Shown here piece after piece: positions 11,320 to 30,616 of a DNA stretch of 64,000 nt. The translations under genes and the position numbers were made by a program. The stretch comes from Hemibagrus wyckioides (lineage: Eukaryota > Chordata > Actinopteri > Siluriformes > Bagridae), in the NCBI RefSeq assembly GCF_019097595.1, contig NC_080718.1, forward strand, positions 18,702,157-18,766,156, in the 5' to 3' direction. The number at the start of each line of letters is the position of its first letter. Within the stretch, counting starts at the first letter, position 1. The notes under the pieces are model-generated. The model ran no database searches, was not told the DNA's origin, and worked only from the letters and a program-made list of their open reading frames with translations.

Positions 11320-12461
11320 TACTCCGAACAGGCATAACATTATGAGCACCAACAGGTGAAGTGAATAACACTGATTATCTCCTCATCGTGGCACCTGTTA
11401 GTGGGTGGGATATTAGGCAGCAAGTTGTCCTCAAAGTTGATGTGTTCGAGTTTGACAAGGGCCAAATTGTGATGGCCAGCATGTAATGGCATGAGACTGG
11501 GTTGGCTCTTGTAGGGTGTTCCCAGTCTGCAGTGGTCAGTATCTATCAAAAGTGGTCCAAGGAAGGAACAGTGGTGAACTGGTGACAGAGTCATGGACGG
11601 CCAAGGCTCACTGATGCACGTGGGGAAAAAAGACTGTGTGGTCCGAGCCAACAGACGAGCTACTGTTGTTCAAATTGCTGAAGACGTTAATGCTGGTTCT
11701 GATAGAAAGGTGTCAGAATACACAATGCATCACAATTTGTTGCATATGGGGCTGCATAACCACAGACCAGTCAAGGTGCCCTTGCTAACCCCTGTGCACT
11801 GCCGAAAGTGGCAACAATGGGCACGTGAGCATCAGAACTGGACCACGGAGCAATGGAAGAAGGTGGCCTGCTCTGATGAATCACAATTTGGCTGGGTGCG
11901 TGTGCCTCGCTTACCTGGGGAACACATAGCACCAGGTTGCGCTATGGGAAGAAAGCGAGCCAGCGGAGGCAGTGTCATGTTTTGGGCAATGTTGTGCTGG
12001 GAAACCCTGCCATCCATGTGGATGTTACTTTGACATGTACCACCTACCTAAGCATTGTTGCAGACCATGTACACCCTTTCATGGAAACGGTATTCCACGA
12101 TGGCTGTGGCCTCTTTCAGCAGGATAATGTGCCATGCCACAAAGCAAAAATGGTTCAGGAATGGTTTGATGAGCACAACAACGAATTTGAGGTGTTGATT
12201 TGGTCTTCAAATTCCCAAGATCTTAATTCAATTGAGCATCTGTGGGATGGCTGAACAAACAAGTCTGATCCATGGAGGCCCCACCTCACAATTTACAGGA
12301 CCTAAAGGATCTGCTGCCAACATCCTGGTGCCAGATACCACAGCACATCTTCAGGGATCTAGTGGAGTCCATGCCTCAATGGGTCGGGGCTGTTTTGGCA
12401 GCAAAAGAGGGACCAACACAATATTAAGCAGGTGGTTATAATGTTATGCCTGATCAGTGTA
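11320..12461 (+). mobile_element. Near full-length, decayed Tc1-like transposon
   Basis: The terminal motif aggcataacattatga near 11330 and its reverse complement near 12440-12460 define a roughly 1.14-kb element flanked by TA. Plus-strand transposase blocks are readable in order: VRANRRATVVQIAEDVNAGSD, a CSDESQF block carrying the first catalytic Asp, a QQDNVPCHKAK block with the second Asp, and a SIEHLWD block with the Glu. The reading frame changes between about 11937 and 12033, and the amino-terminal part is disrupted, so no intact transposase remains. It belongs to the same family as the 8120, 15443 and 16560 copies and lies about 280 bp upstream of the tribbles ATG. Confidence 0.85.
11593..12254 (+). 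pseudogene. Tc1-like transposase pseudogene
   Basis: Remains of a DD34E-type transposase that would cut and paste the element at TA sites. The first frame (to 12033) carries the HTH-distal part and the first Asp. After a frame change, the second frame (11937-12254) carries the second Asp (QDNVPCHK) and the Glu (IEHLWD). Stops and the frameshift make it non-functional. Confidence 0.8.
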
Positions 12462-13618
12462 ATTATAAAAAGTGTGGGGGAGTAAGATACAACAGTAATG
12501 TTATTTACTAATGTTATTAAAAGGATTCAAAATGAATTAGACACAGCATGCTCCTTAGCATGAGGTATAAATTACTGTCACACTGAATACTAAAACAAGT
12601 ATTACTTAAAATATTAAACGATATGTCATGACTGGCAGTTGTGGAACGTAAAATAGCCAAGCTAGTTAAACTGGTGGACCTTCTTTACCAGCTAGAAAAT
12701 AAATTCTTCAAGAAAAGTTTTTTAATTGCCTTACGACTTAAATTATTACTGACAGATTCAGAGACAGTCACGTACCAACTGGCAAATCATCCACCAGTTT
12801 GACCAGCTTTGTTGATGTCTTGGTAGCTGGCAGGTGGTCAGACTAAGCTGGATTTTTCAGCAGGAGTGTCCAAATGATCCTCAGATTAAGGTAGGTATAA
12901 TTCTTCTTAATGCCAGGACAGCTACAGACAGGAATGATATTGATTTGGCACAGGGAAGTTTAGCATCAACACCAGGAGACAAGAAAAATCTTTAATGATA
13001 TATATTTATGAGAAACACAGTGTTCCAATGATATGTAACATGTAATCTTATTTCATCTATAAATGCCAATATTTCAACATAACTTCAACAGTAACTAAAC
13101 AGCTTAAACAAAATAAAGACAATACAATTTTTTTTAAACCTGGAACAAAACTTACATAAACATGATTTCAAAATAAATTGCACAAGCATGACACCACATA
13201 TAGAAATCTGAACATTTATCATGCAAGACAATGCCAGTGACAACATTACAATGAACATACAGAACATACAGATACACATTTATTCTCTGATCATTTTTTT
13301 TTCATGCCACACACTGAGTGAAACTGCCAAATAATGAATGTGGTTAAGATGCATTATCTGTGCACTAAAGGGATAAAATACAACACCAGTCATTAAATAG
13401 AAGCTCAGGGATAATGTTTCAATACTGACAATACTGACACTGTATGTGACTCTAGTGTCCTGAATGCTAGTCTTATCACACAAACCATTCACCTGTGAAC
13501 TAAAAGACTGGCATTGGGGCACGAATTGTCGCTAGCATCACTACAGAAGTATTCAACCAGATTGTCACAATAATACATAAAAATGAGCAGGGAAGTGAGC
13601 CACGGTGTTACTAACAAT
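12462..13618. other. Intergenic region and probable 3'UTR of napb
   Basis: No coding exon. A minus-strand AATAAA (plus 13279-13284) is a possible polyadenylation signal for napb, whose stop codon is at 13619-13621. Around 12640-12870 there are repeated accagct/agctggt strings reminiscent of a short fish dispersed repeat. Confidence 0.4.
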
Positions 13619-15858
13619 TCATTTCAGGTCACCACCATCTCCTTGGATCGTCTTCTTGATGCGGAGTAACATGGTGGTCTGCCACTGGTCCAGACGGGAA
13701 ATTGAGTCAAACTCTTTCACCTGAAGAAAACACTCAGCATCATCAGAGCAGAACTTCAACTGAAAGCCTTAAACTGAAAAAACACTTAAAGTAAAACTTA
13801 CAGCCTCAGTGAATGCCTCGCTATTCTGCTCTTCGTGTGCTTCCAGTAGTTTCTGTACAGAGGAATTTGCAGTTCAAAGACTATCCACATCTCTGCATCG
13901 CATGTCATTTGAAATGTAAATCCGTAAAGTTTTAAATGAGTTGTCTTTCTCACTCACTTTCAAAAGCTTACATTCTCTTGAGTCTGAGAATGCTGGAAAC
14001 ATGCTCTCATACTTCTCTATGGCCAGCTATTGAAATAAATGGAAATCCATGATGTTAAACGTAAATCAATATACAAGTTGTGAGGAAATAAGTGGAGGAT
14101 TTAACGAGAACAACAAGGTTACAGATACACTACAAATGATCACAGAACATTTAAAGCTGTTGCACTGACCTTTGCATTCAATTCATCCACGATGAAGTGG
14201 CACAGTGAAGCCTTCCAGAAGTACTCTTTTGCGTTGTACTTTAGAAGTGGATTATCCATTGTACTAGTTGCAACCTGGTGAGAGAGGAAATATTCACTCT
14301 GCAGGGATAGGATTAATGCCAGATTAAAGTTCAAAAACTGTGTAAACTGGGCACAAACCTGCTCAAAGATTTCAATAGCTTTTGGATACTGTTCCAGCTG
14401 TGCACAGTAAAAGCCAACTTTCAGGAGACATTTGTTGGCAGAGCTGAAAGAAGACAAATAAAATGGTGTTTTTTTCTATGCACAGTTAAATATCTTAACT
14501 AAAACTTTACCTAAGAAACCACTACCCCTACACTGTACATTAACAGTCTGAAACTGGATATAGAAATTTTCATGTCATCAGATATTTTGTCATCTTCTGA
14601 ATTATCGACAGAGGAGGCAAAATTATTGTCAGGAGGCAAAATATTACGAAAGATGAAATATTAAGAGAGGCAAATAAATACTAAATGACAGTTATTGTAT
14701 GCAAAATAAGAAAGAGAAATAAAGCTGCAATATAGCTTCATTTTGCTATGGCTGCTATGGGTAGATATGGAGATTAGTTCCCATTCTGAAATCCTATCAA
14801 GCTGTTCAGTCAGCCAAGTAATCTGTAGGGAGCTATTAAAATGTTAAAGCTCTACATAATGCTCCTTATGTTAAAAAAAAAAATCTCACATACATTGTGG
14901 AATTTTATAAAAAAAACGAAGTACCTGTTCGATTCCTCTCCTTTATAATAGTCAGCTGCCTGCTCATAATGGGCAATTGCCTGCAACAAAGAGGACAAGG
15001 ACCATTAGTGTGCTAAAGGTATCAGTAGGAATCAGCCACACTGAGCTATATAACCTTGGCGTTTCAGCAATATATCAGGTTCTGGTTTATTAAGAGAAAA
15101 ATTATGAATGAAATGTGGCTGCTTATCTTGAAGTGCTTAATCCCAGGTTATTGTCATTCTACACTCTGCTTTTAACACTAGCTAGAAGAACGTCTCACAC
15201 CGGTAATTTAGAAGTGGGGTTTGATCCAGGGTTCTGAAACCCTTCTCTCTTGATAGATAGTGTGGCTTCTGCTGTATTAACTCCACACTGCAGTGGTGTT
15301 AGAATGTTACAGGTAGATGCTTAACAACAGACACTCAAACAGAAATTAAACAGTGCTTGCCTAACATAACATGTTATATACAGAAACAGTAACGTGTATG
15401 TGTGTGTGTGTGTGTGTACGTGCATGCATGTGTATATTTATATATTTCCAATCATGCATAACATTATGAGCAGTGACAGGTGAAGTGAATAAGACTGATT
15501 ATTTCCTCATCATGGCACCTGTTAGTGGGTGGGATATATTAGGCAGCAAGTATGAACATTTTGTCCTCAAAGTTGATGTGTTAGAAGCAGGAAACATGGG
15601 CAAGCGTAAGGATTTGAGCGAGTTTAGCCAAATTGTGATGGCTAGACGACTGGATCAGAGCTTCTCCAAAACTGCAGCTCTTGTGGGGTGTTCCCGGTCT
15701 GAAGTGGTCAGTATCTATCAAAAGTGATCCAAGGAAGGAACAGTGGTGAACCGGCGACAGGGTCATGGGCGGCCAAGGCTCAGTGATGCACGTGGGTGGG
15801 CAGGTAGTCATAATGTTCTGCCTAGTCTGTGTATATAAAATAAATTAACTTATATGCA

Positions 15859-15926
<68 letters not shown>

Positions 15927-16495
15927 TATCCTTTTATAGCTCTCTATGCTTAAATATATATGTTTTAATAATTTACTACTTTCTATTGTCTTTCTTCTGA
16001 CTTCTTGTGTTTTCTTGCCTTTCTGCATATCAGGAGGCCTAAAACTGTCAGGGACAATTTATATGGCTGTATTTTCCTCACTAATGTGAAAGTATGAGGC
16101 AATCTGCTGTTTAAAGTGGTCATGTGCTGTATTTGTCCAATCATGGCTGTTGATGCTGCAAATATGCCAATAAGAAAGTTAACCCTGTGATTAGGAACGT
16201 ACAGTGAGAAATGTCAGATTATGAATGTGCAGGATTAATTGTTAATCCCAGGTAAAGTATGAGAAGTGCACGAAAAGAACACGAAAGCCGATACCCCAGG
16301 ATTCCATTCACAAGAAAAGCCCTTGAGATTTTAAACAGGCAGACATTATTGAACTCCATTATAAAGCCATATTGTTAGATGAAGATTTCAAGGTGGTTTC
16401 CTTGGTGGAGTTTTCCAGTGTACTCATTTCATTAATAATAGCAAATAGCAAATTGATCAGTTTACTGTGACAAACACCATTGGTTTGCGACTGTA

Positions 16496-16564
<69 letters not shown>

Positions 16565-16895
16565 CTCAAACAGGCATAACATTATAAGCAGTGACAGGTG
16601 AGGTGAATAACACTGATTATCTCCTCATTTTGGCACCTATTAGTGGGTGGGATATATTAGGCAGCAAGTAAATATTTTGTCCTCAAAGTTGATGTGTTAA
16701 AAGCAGGAAAAATGGACAAGCGTAAGGATTTGAGCGAGTTTGATGGGCAGCCAAGGCTCATTGATGCATGTGGGGAGCGAAGGCTGGCCTTTATAATCCA
16801 GTGCAACAGACGAGCTACTGCTGCTCAAATTGCTGAAGAAGTTAATGCTGGTTCTGATAGAAACGTGTCAGAATACACAGTGCATCACAGTTTGT

Positions 16896-16966
<71 letters not shown>

Positions 16967-19094
16967 TTATAAATTCCAATTGTTCTGGAGTTTCTCTGCT
17001 TCCACATAGACCTTCCTGTTGTGTAAGCTTTAGCACACAGGGTGTTCACAAATTATGTGAGACTTGCTTTAGAGCTCTTGAGACTCTGTTTACTCCATCA
17101 TGTGGATGCTGTGTGAATTGTACCACCAGAAAGTGGCAAGCTGTACAGCTCCTGATCTCACACATAGAAGCTGGAGGATTGAAAGTCAATTGTGTGAAGA
17201 GCTATTTGAAGAGTTCACAGGCATGAAGTTCACCTGGCAGACTTGTAGGCTTATCATAAAGGCAATCTGAAATTATGACTGACCACACAACACCCATATG
17301 TAAACTTTCTACTTCTATTCTGTTTTTATTTTTGTTTGTCTTTATATTTTTGCTTTTTTTTCTGTGCAAGAGTTACAATGGTTTTCGATTTTTACTATTG
17401 TACCCAAAACATTAATTATATCAAGCATTAAGAAGGTGAAAGATTCTACAGTCTAAACTTCTATCTTATGTATACTCTGTACACAAGGAATAAACTGTAT
17501 GTTATGCAGAACATTATATAATAGAAGAGTAAACATGGCTTCATATTTATAGTTTAAATCAACATTCTAAGACAAAATCACTTGATCTTTGGACTGATCA
17601 CGGGTCACAAGCTAGTTTACGAAAGCTGTGATCTTACTACAGCTATGGATTCATTTGAGGGCTGCACTGATTAGAAATTTGCAAGTAAATCTTACCTTTT
17701 CAATATCCACCAGCTCAGACTCGTATATTTCTGCAATAGTCATGTGGTGTTTGGCTGCAATTGTAAATCGACCCTGTGAAAGAAGAATTACATTGATAGA
17801 AAGAACATTCATGGAAAAAAATGAGGGGAGGTTCTATGTTCTGCGTAACTGGACAAGTTACAGTTAACCATCTAAACTTGTTGATCTTACCATGTCCGTA
17901 TATATGTCGATGGCTGCATTTAAGCAGTTGATTGCCTCTGTTTGATGCATTGAGAAAGAATCGGTGATGAAAGATGTTAGTGAAGAACTAATCTAAGACA
18001 TGTAATAGTAAAGAGACATAATAAGGTAAACATTTAACTGTGCATGACTTAACTGTTCTGTTTATCATATACTAGTTGGAATTTACGATGGATTTGTACT
18101 ACACAATTAAACGGTTTAATAGTCTAGGTATTTCCTAGATATATTTCACATCTGATTGTGTTGGAATATGATTTGATTGATGTGCTAAGAATTACAAGTG
18201 ACAGCAATGATTTCCAAAAAAAAAATCTATTTGTTTTGGAAATAATGCATCTCCTGGTATTTTTCCCTGATGCACTACCTCAACTCAAACACGGCCAACC
18301 AAGCGGTTTTGTTAATCACTGATCATTCTGTCACAAACAATTTGTTGTGTACAGCGTTTTCACCTTGGGGATCAGCCTTCTTGTACGCATTGCCAGCATC
18401 AACGAAGCTGGTGGCAGCATCCAGTTTGTTCTGCATTTGCATATGAAGTTTTGCAGCCTGGCAGAAAGCATTGCCTGCAGCTGGATAATAGAAGGCATTG
18501 AAATAATCAGGACAAAGATAATGAACATAAAGAAATTGTATTTGCATATATTTCGAGCTGTCCATACCACTCCAGTTCTTTGCCATTTTGAACATGTTGG
18601 CAGCTCTTGCATACATCTCACACGCATCCTCTACCTTGTGGTTTCCTCTGCAAAATATGATTGTATATTCATTAACGTAAACCTTACCATCTAAATCAGT
18701 GGGCCTGTGCAGGATCTAGCCCATGTAGACTGTTATATTTTAATAGATGTTTTAATTGATATTTGTAAGACAGATATAGTCAAATGGACAAATGACATTG
18801 ACAGGGAAACGCATGGATGAACAGAAATATGATTATTTTTGTAAGACAGAACAGATCATTACATTTAGAAACATAGACATTCAGAATGGTATTAGGACCA
18901 GTTCCTGTGGTGTCAATGACCAATGAATGTCATAACATAGGAACCATCATGGAAATAACATTAGCATCACTGCTAGCTTGTTCACATCACCCATACCCGA
19001 ACATCCCTCCAAGAAACGAGCCGGAAGACTTGACTTTTTTGTCTGCTTCAGCCATCAGTTGGATGGCCTCTTTTTCCTTTCCCGAGTTATCCAT
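13619..19094 (-). CDS. napb: Beta-SNAP (NSF attachment protein beta)
   Basis: Eleven minus-strand exons join in phase to 295 residues: 18997-19094, 18568-18647, 18364-18480, 17891-17937, 17696-17773, 14925-14980, 14359-14443, 14170-14274, 13958-14026, 13802-13852, 13619-13720. SNAP proteins bind assembled SNARE bundles and recruit and activate the NSF ATPase to recycle them. The protein starts [14 protein letters not shown] and carries the family blocks [39 protein letters not shown] and [10 protein letters not shown], ending [11 protein letters not shown]. The penultimate Leu, needed for NSF stimulation in alpha-SNAP, is kept. FIVDELNAK and [15 protein letters not shown] favour beta over alpha. 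Unusual local changes include EYFWKASL where the family has DYFFKAAL. The gene is transcribed away from mcm8. The fifth intron (14981-17695) is enlarged by Tc1 remnants and microsatellites. Confidence 0.93.
15398..15417. repeat. (TG)n microsatellite in napb intron 5
   Basis: About nine TG units, followed by tgcatgcatgtgtatatttatata. Confidence 0.8.
15443..15833 (+). mobile_element. Tc1-like remnant in napb intron 5
   Basis: Left end tgcataacattatga and right end tcataatgttctgcc are diverged versions of the terminal repeat in the copies at 8120 and 11320. It keeps only the transposase amino terminus on the plus strand ([20 protein letters not shown], then [19 protein letters not shown], a stop, and [18 protein letters not shown]), about 390 bp in all. 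It is antisense to napb. Confidence 0.8.
15860..15925. repeat. (TAA)n microsatellite
   Basis: About 22 ATA/TAA units, 25 bp beyond the end of the Tc1 remnant. The Tyr-rich reading frame across it is an artefact of the repeat. Confidence 0.95.
16499..16560. repeat. (TA)n microsatellite, left of a Tc1 fragment
   Basis: About 31 perfect TA units ending exactly where a Tc1-like left end begins. Confidence 0.95.
16560..16898 (+). mobile_element. Tc1-like fragment embedded between two (TA)n arrays
   Basis: The left terminal repeat (caggcataacattataag) is present, followed by the same leader as its neighbours, the transposase start ([10 protein letters not shown]), a deletion, and then [20 protein letters not shown] and [12 protein letters not shown]. 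It stops at ttgttgcat, where the full copy continues with atgggg. Here (AT)n takes over at 16899 and the right end is missing. It is non-coding and lies in napb intron 5. Confidence 0.8.
16899..16962. repeat. (AT)n microsatellite, right of the Tc1 fragment
   Basis: About 32 AT units starting inside what is a CATATG in the fuller Tc1 copy at about 11744. Confidence 0.95.
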
Positions 19095-20162
19095 GCTTGT
19101 AATTTTACCGCAGTTCGTCTTCAAAATTATGGGCTATGTTCTCGCAGATGAAGCTGATGGAAAATGATGTGATGTGACGATGCACTCCTCCGCCTCCAAC
19201 GGGTGCTGATGAGAGAGCAGCAGCACAGCACCTCCCCTTGAAAGTTGGGTTGCCAGGTCTTCGAAGGACGAGCAATTCCTGAGCTAAGAGACGTTTCTTC
19301 TAGACTCAACACAGTTTTCAAATATCATCTTATTAAAAATATTTAAACGAACTCTAATTTTCTATAAATGTGATTAAGTCATTTATCACTTGACCTAATA
19401 GTATTTACAGGTACATAATACATTAATATAGACCTGCTTAAGTACAACATGTACGTGCAAGACGACGACCTATAGAGCTTACATTAACAAGGATGTGTTT
19501 AATCTGTTCTACTACAAAACGCCAAATTCCCAAAGAACGCAAAAAAATATCAATTAATTTGTTTTGAAGATGATTAAACACGGATCTGGCAACGCAATGC
19601 AGGCTGAAGCGCTCTACCTTTAGACTGAGCGAACCATTTCCTCCAATCAGAAACCAGCTCTACTACCCTAAATTAATTTAATAATAATAACAAATAAAAA
19701 AATGTAATAGTATGGGAAGTTTAACACTGATTTATAAGGACATAAAAATGAATAAACAAAAAAAAATACAAATAAATCGCTGAAAAACACGGAGCATAAT
19801 CACGTGACCGGCAGTGACGCTTTACCGCCAAAGTTGAAGCCTTGGTCCTCAGAATATAAACACCACTGCTCCGGTAACACCAGGAAAATATGAAACTTTT
19901 TTTTAAACTTTTCTTGCTATATAATATGTCAAATACCTAGTTAGATAATGTGATATAGATATATACATAGTCACACGTGTATGTTAACAACGCGGGCTTG
20001 TCGGTTTAATTAATACTGTGTTCAAATTGCACGAGCTAACTAACCCACCTTAGCCTGCTGAAAGTAATTACAGGCTGTTCATAACAACAATAAGTTGTTA
20101 TGATATACACAGTTGTTATCAACTGTGTATATCATTTTGATCTGAGGGCAGCAAGAGGAAGG
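19095..20162. promoter_or_regulatory. Shared divergent promoter interval, napb/mcm8
   Basis: The two start codons face away from each other across 1.07 kb. Visible sites: an inverted or direct CCAAT (ctccaatcag, 19641-19650), an E-box within tcacgtgacc (19800-19809), and, on the minus strand, TTTGGCGG (plus 19825-19832), which fits the E2F consensus TTTSSCGS. E2F control is well established for MCM-family genes. That this site is used here is inference. A perfect hairpin lies at 20101-20134. Confidence 0.5.
20101..20134. repeat. Perfect 15-bp stem-loop 28 bp before the mcm8 ATG
   Basis: TGATATACACAGTTG at 20101-20115 and its exact reverse complement at 20120-20134 enclose a 4-nt loop (ttat). 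It lies in the mcm8 promoter or 5'UTR. An in-frame upstream ATG (20100-20102) overlaps the left arm and would add 21 residues if used. Confidence 0.95.
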
Positions 20163-29252
<9,090 letters not shown>

Positions 29253-30616
29253 ATGAAAACATGTTAGATACTTTTATAAAAAAAAATGTTCAATGAATTT
29301 AAGAGTTTATTGTACAGTATATTCTAATATAACTTATTTATGGATATACACTCAGTCTCTCCTTTGTATATGGATATACACTCAGATATGTGGATATATA
29401 TACTCAGGTACAGCTAATTTGTGTCACCATTTTATTAGATACACATACCATATATATACTCTTTGTAGATGCATGATTACAGAGTGCAGCCCATCTCGTT
29501 TTGTGCAGTTTGTCAGCCCCATTGGCTCAGTCTAGGGAAACATCATAGGACCATGCTGACCAGATAGAAGGAACTTCCTCACTACATCAGTGACATGGTG
29601 TGTGTGTGTGGTGTCAGTCGCTGTAATGCTGGTGGGATTTTTTTTTCTAATCTCTTGATTAAGAATAGACTAGCTAGTAAAAATATATTCATTCAGCAGT
29701 GATCCTTTAACACACTCTGACTGAAAGCATTAACTATCATCACTAACTGTATGCCACCCCAGGGAGGTGTGTCTTCTAAAGTTGCCGATAGTGTTCAGAA
29801 TAGTGTTTAAAACTCTAGCAATGTTTCAGTGTCTAACCTGCTTCACCAGTGTCATGCACAACACCGTGTCAGTGTCACTAACTGTAACGAATGTAGTCCG
29901 CTACCTGACTAATATCTGGTCAGTATGGTCCGGTTAGCTCAGAACAAGAGCTACAACGTACAGCACAGGTTTACAACCCTGGTACTGGAGTCTTGAATTT
30001 TCCCTGAACATTATTTCAGCTCAGGAGGGCTGAGAGATAGCAGGTGTGTTACACTACAATGCGCAGGACAGTGGGAGCTCTGGGACCAGGGTTCTGGGAA
30101 CTGGTCATTATAAAGTTTACAGTGTGGTCACTGTGGACCTGGGGTTTGTAAAAGTGTAGTTGGAGTTGTTTTATTTTAGTCTTCCTTGCTACTGCAAATT
30201 AAAGAAACACAATATTAATGGACACAACAAAATATTTACTTATTTATTTATTTTGATGCACTTTGTCTTGCCCTGCTCCTGATACATCACGCCTTTTTTT
30301 TCTTAAATTGGCAGGTGAACTGCTAATTTCTTTCATTTTATTTCAGTAGAAGTTTCTGCATGACATAATGAAGCACTGCTCTCCACAGAACAGTGAAGCT
30401 GGGTGCTGTGGCTTCTTCCGCCGTTGCACTCAGAACTGTCGCAAAACACGTCCGGAATACGGCAAGACGAGAAATGGCTCGGATGTTTCATTATTACAAG
30501 CTAAAATAATGACGGGGATCACGCTTAAACTTGGGCTTACGAGATGAGACATGAAGCACACGACGATTCGGTGCACATCGTTCATGAAATAAGGTGGTTT
30601 CAAGTTTGCGTTAGCC
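29253..30616. repeat. mcm8-crls1 intergenic region with dispersed repeats
   Basis: From about 29410 to 29650 there is a decayed copy of a known-looking fish repeat (ccattttattagatacac, then gcagcccatctcgttttgtgcag, gtcagccccattggctcag). From about 29965 to 30125 there is another (ctggtactggagtcttgaat, then ctgagagatagcaggtgtgtta). The remainder is the short mcm8 3'UTR and the crls1 promoter side. No canonical AATAAA lies close to the mcm8 stop. Confidence 0.55.

Noticed and set aside
15822..16028. Poly-Tyr frame
   Set aside because: Translation of the (TAA)n microsatellite.
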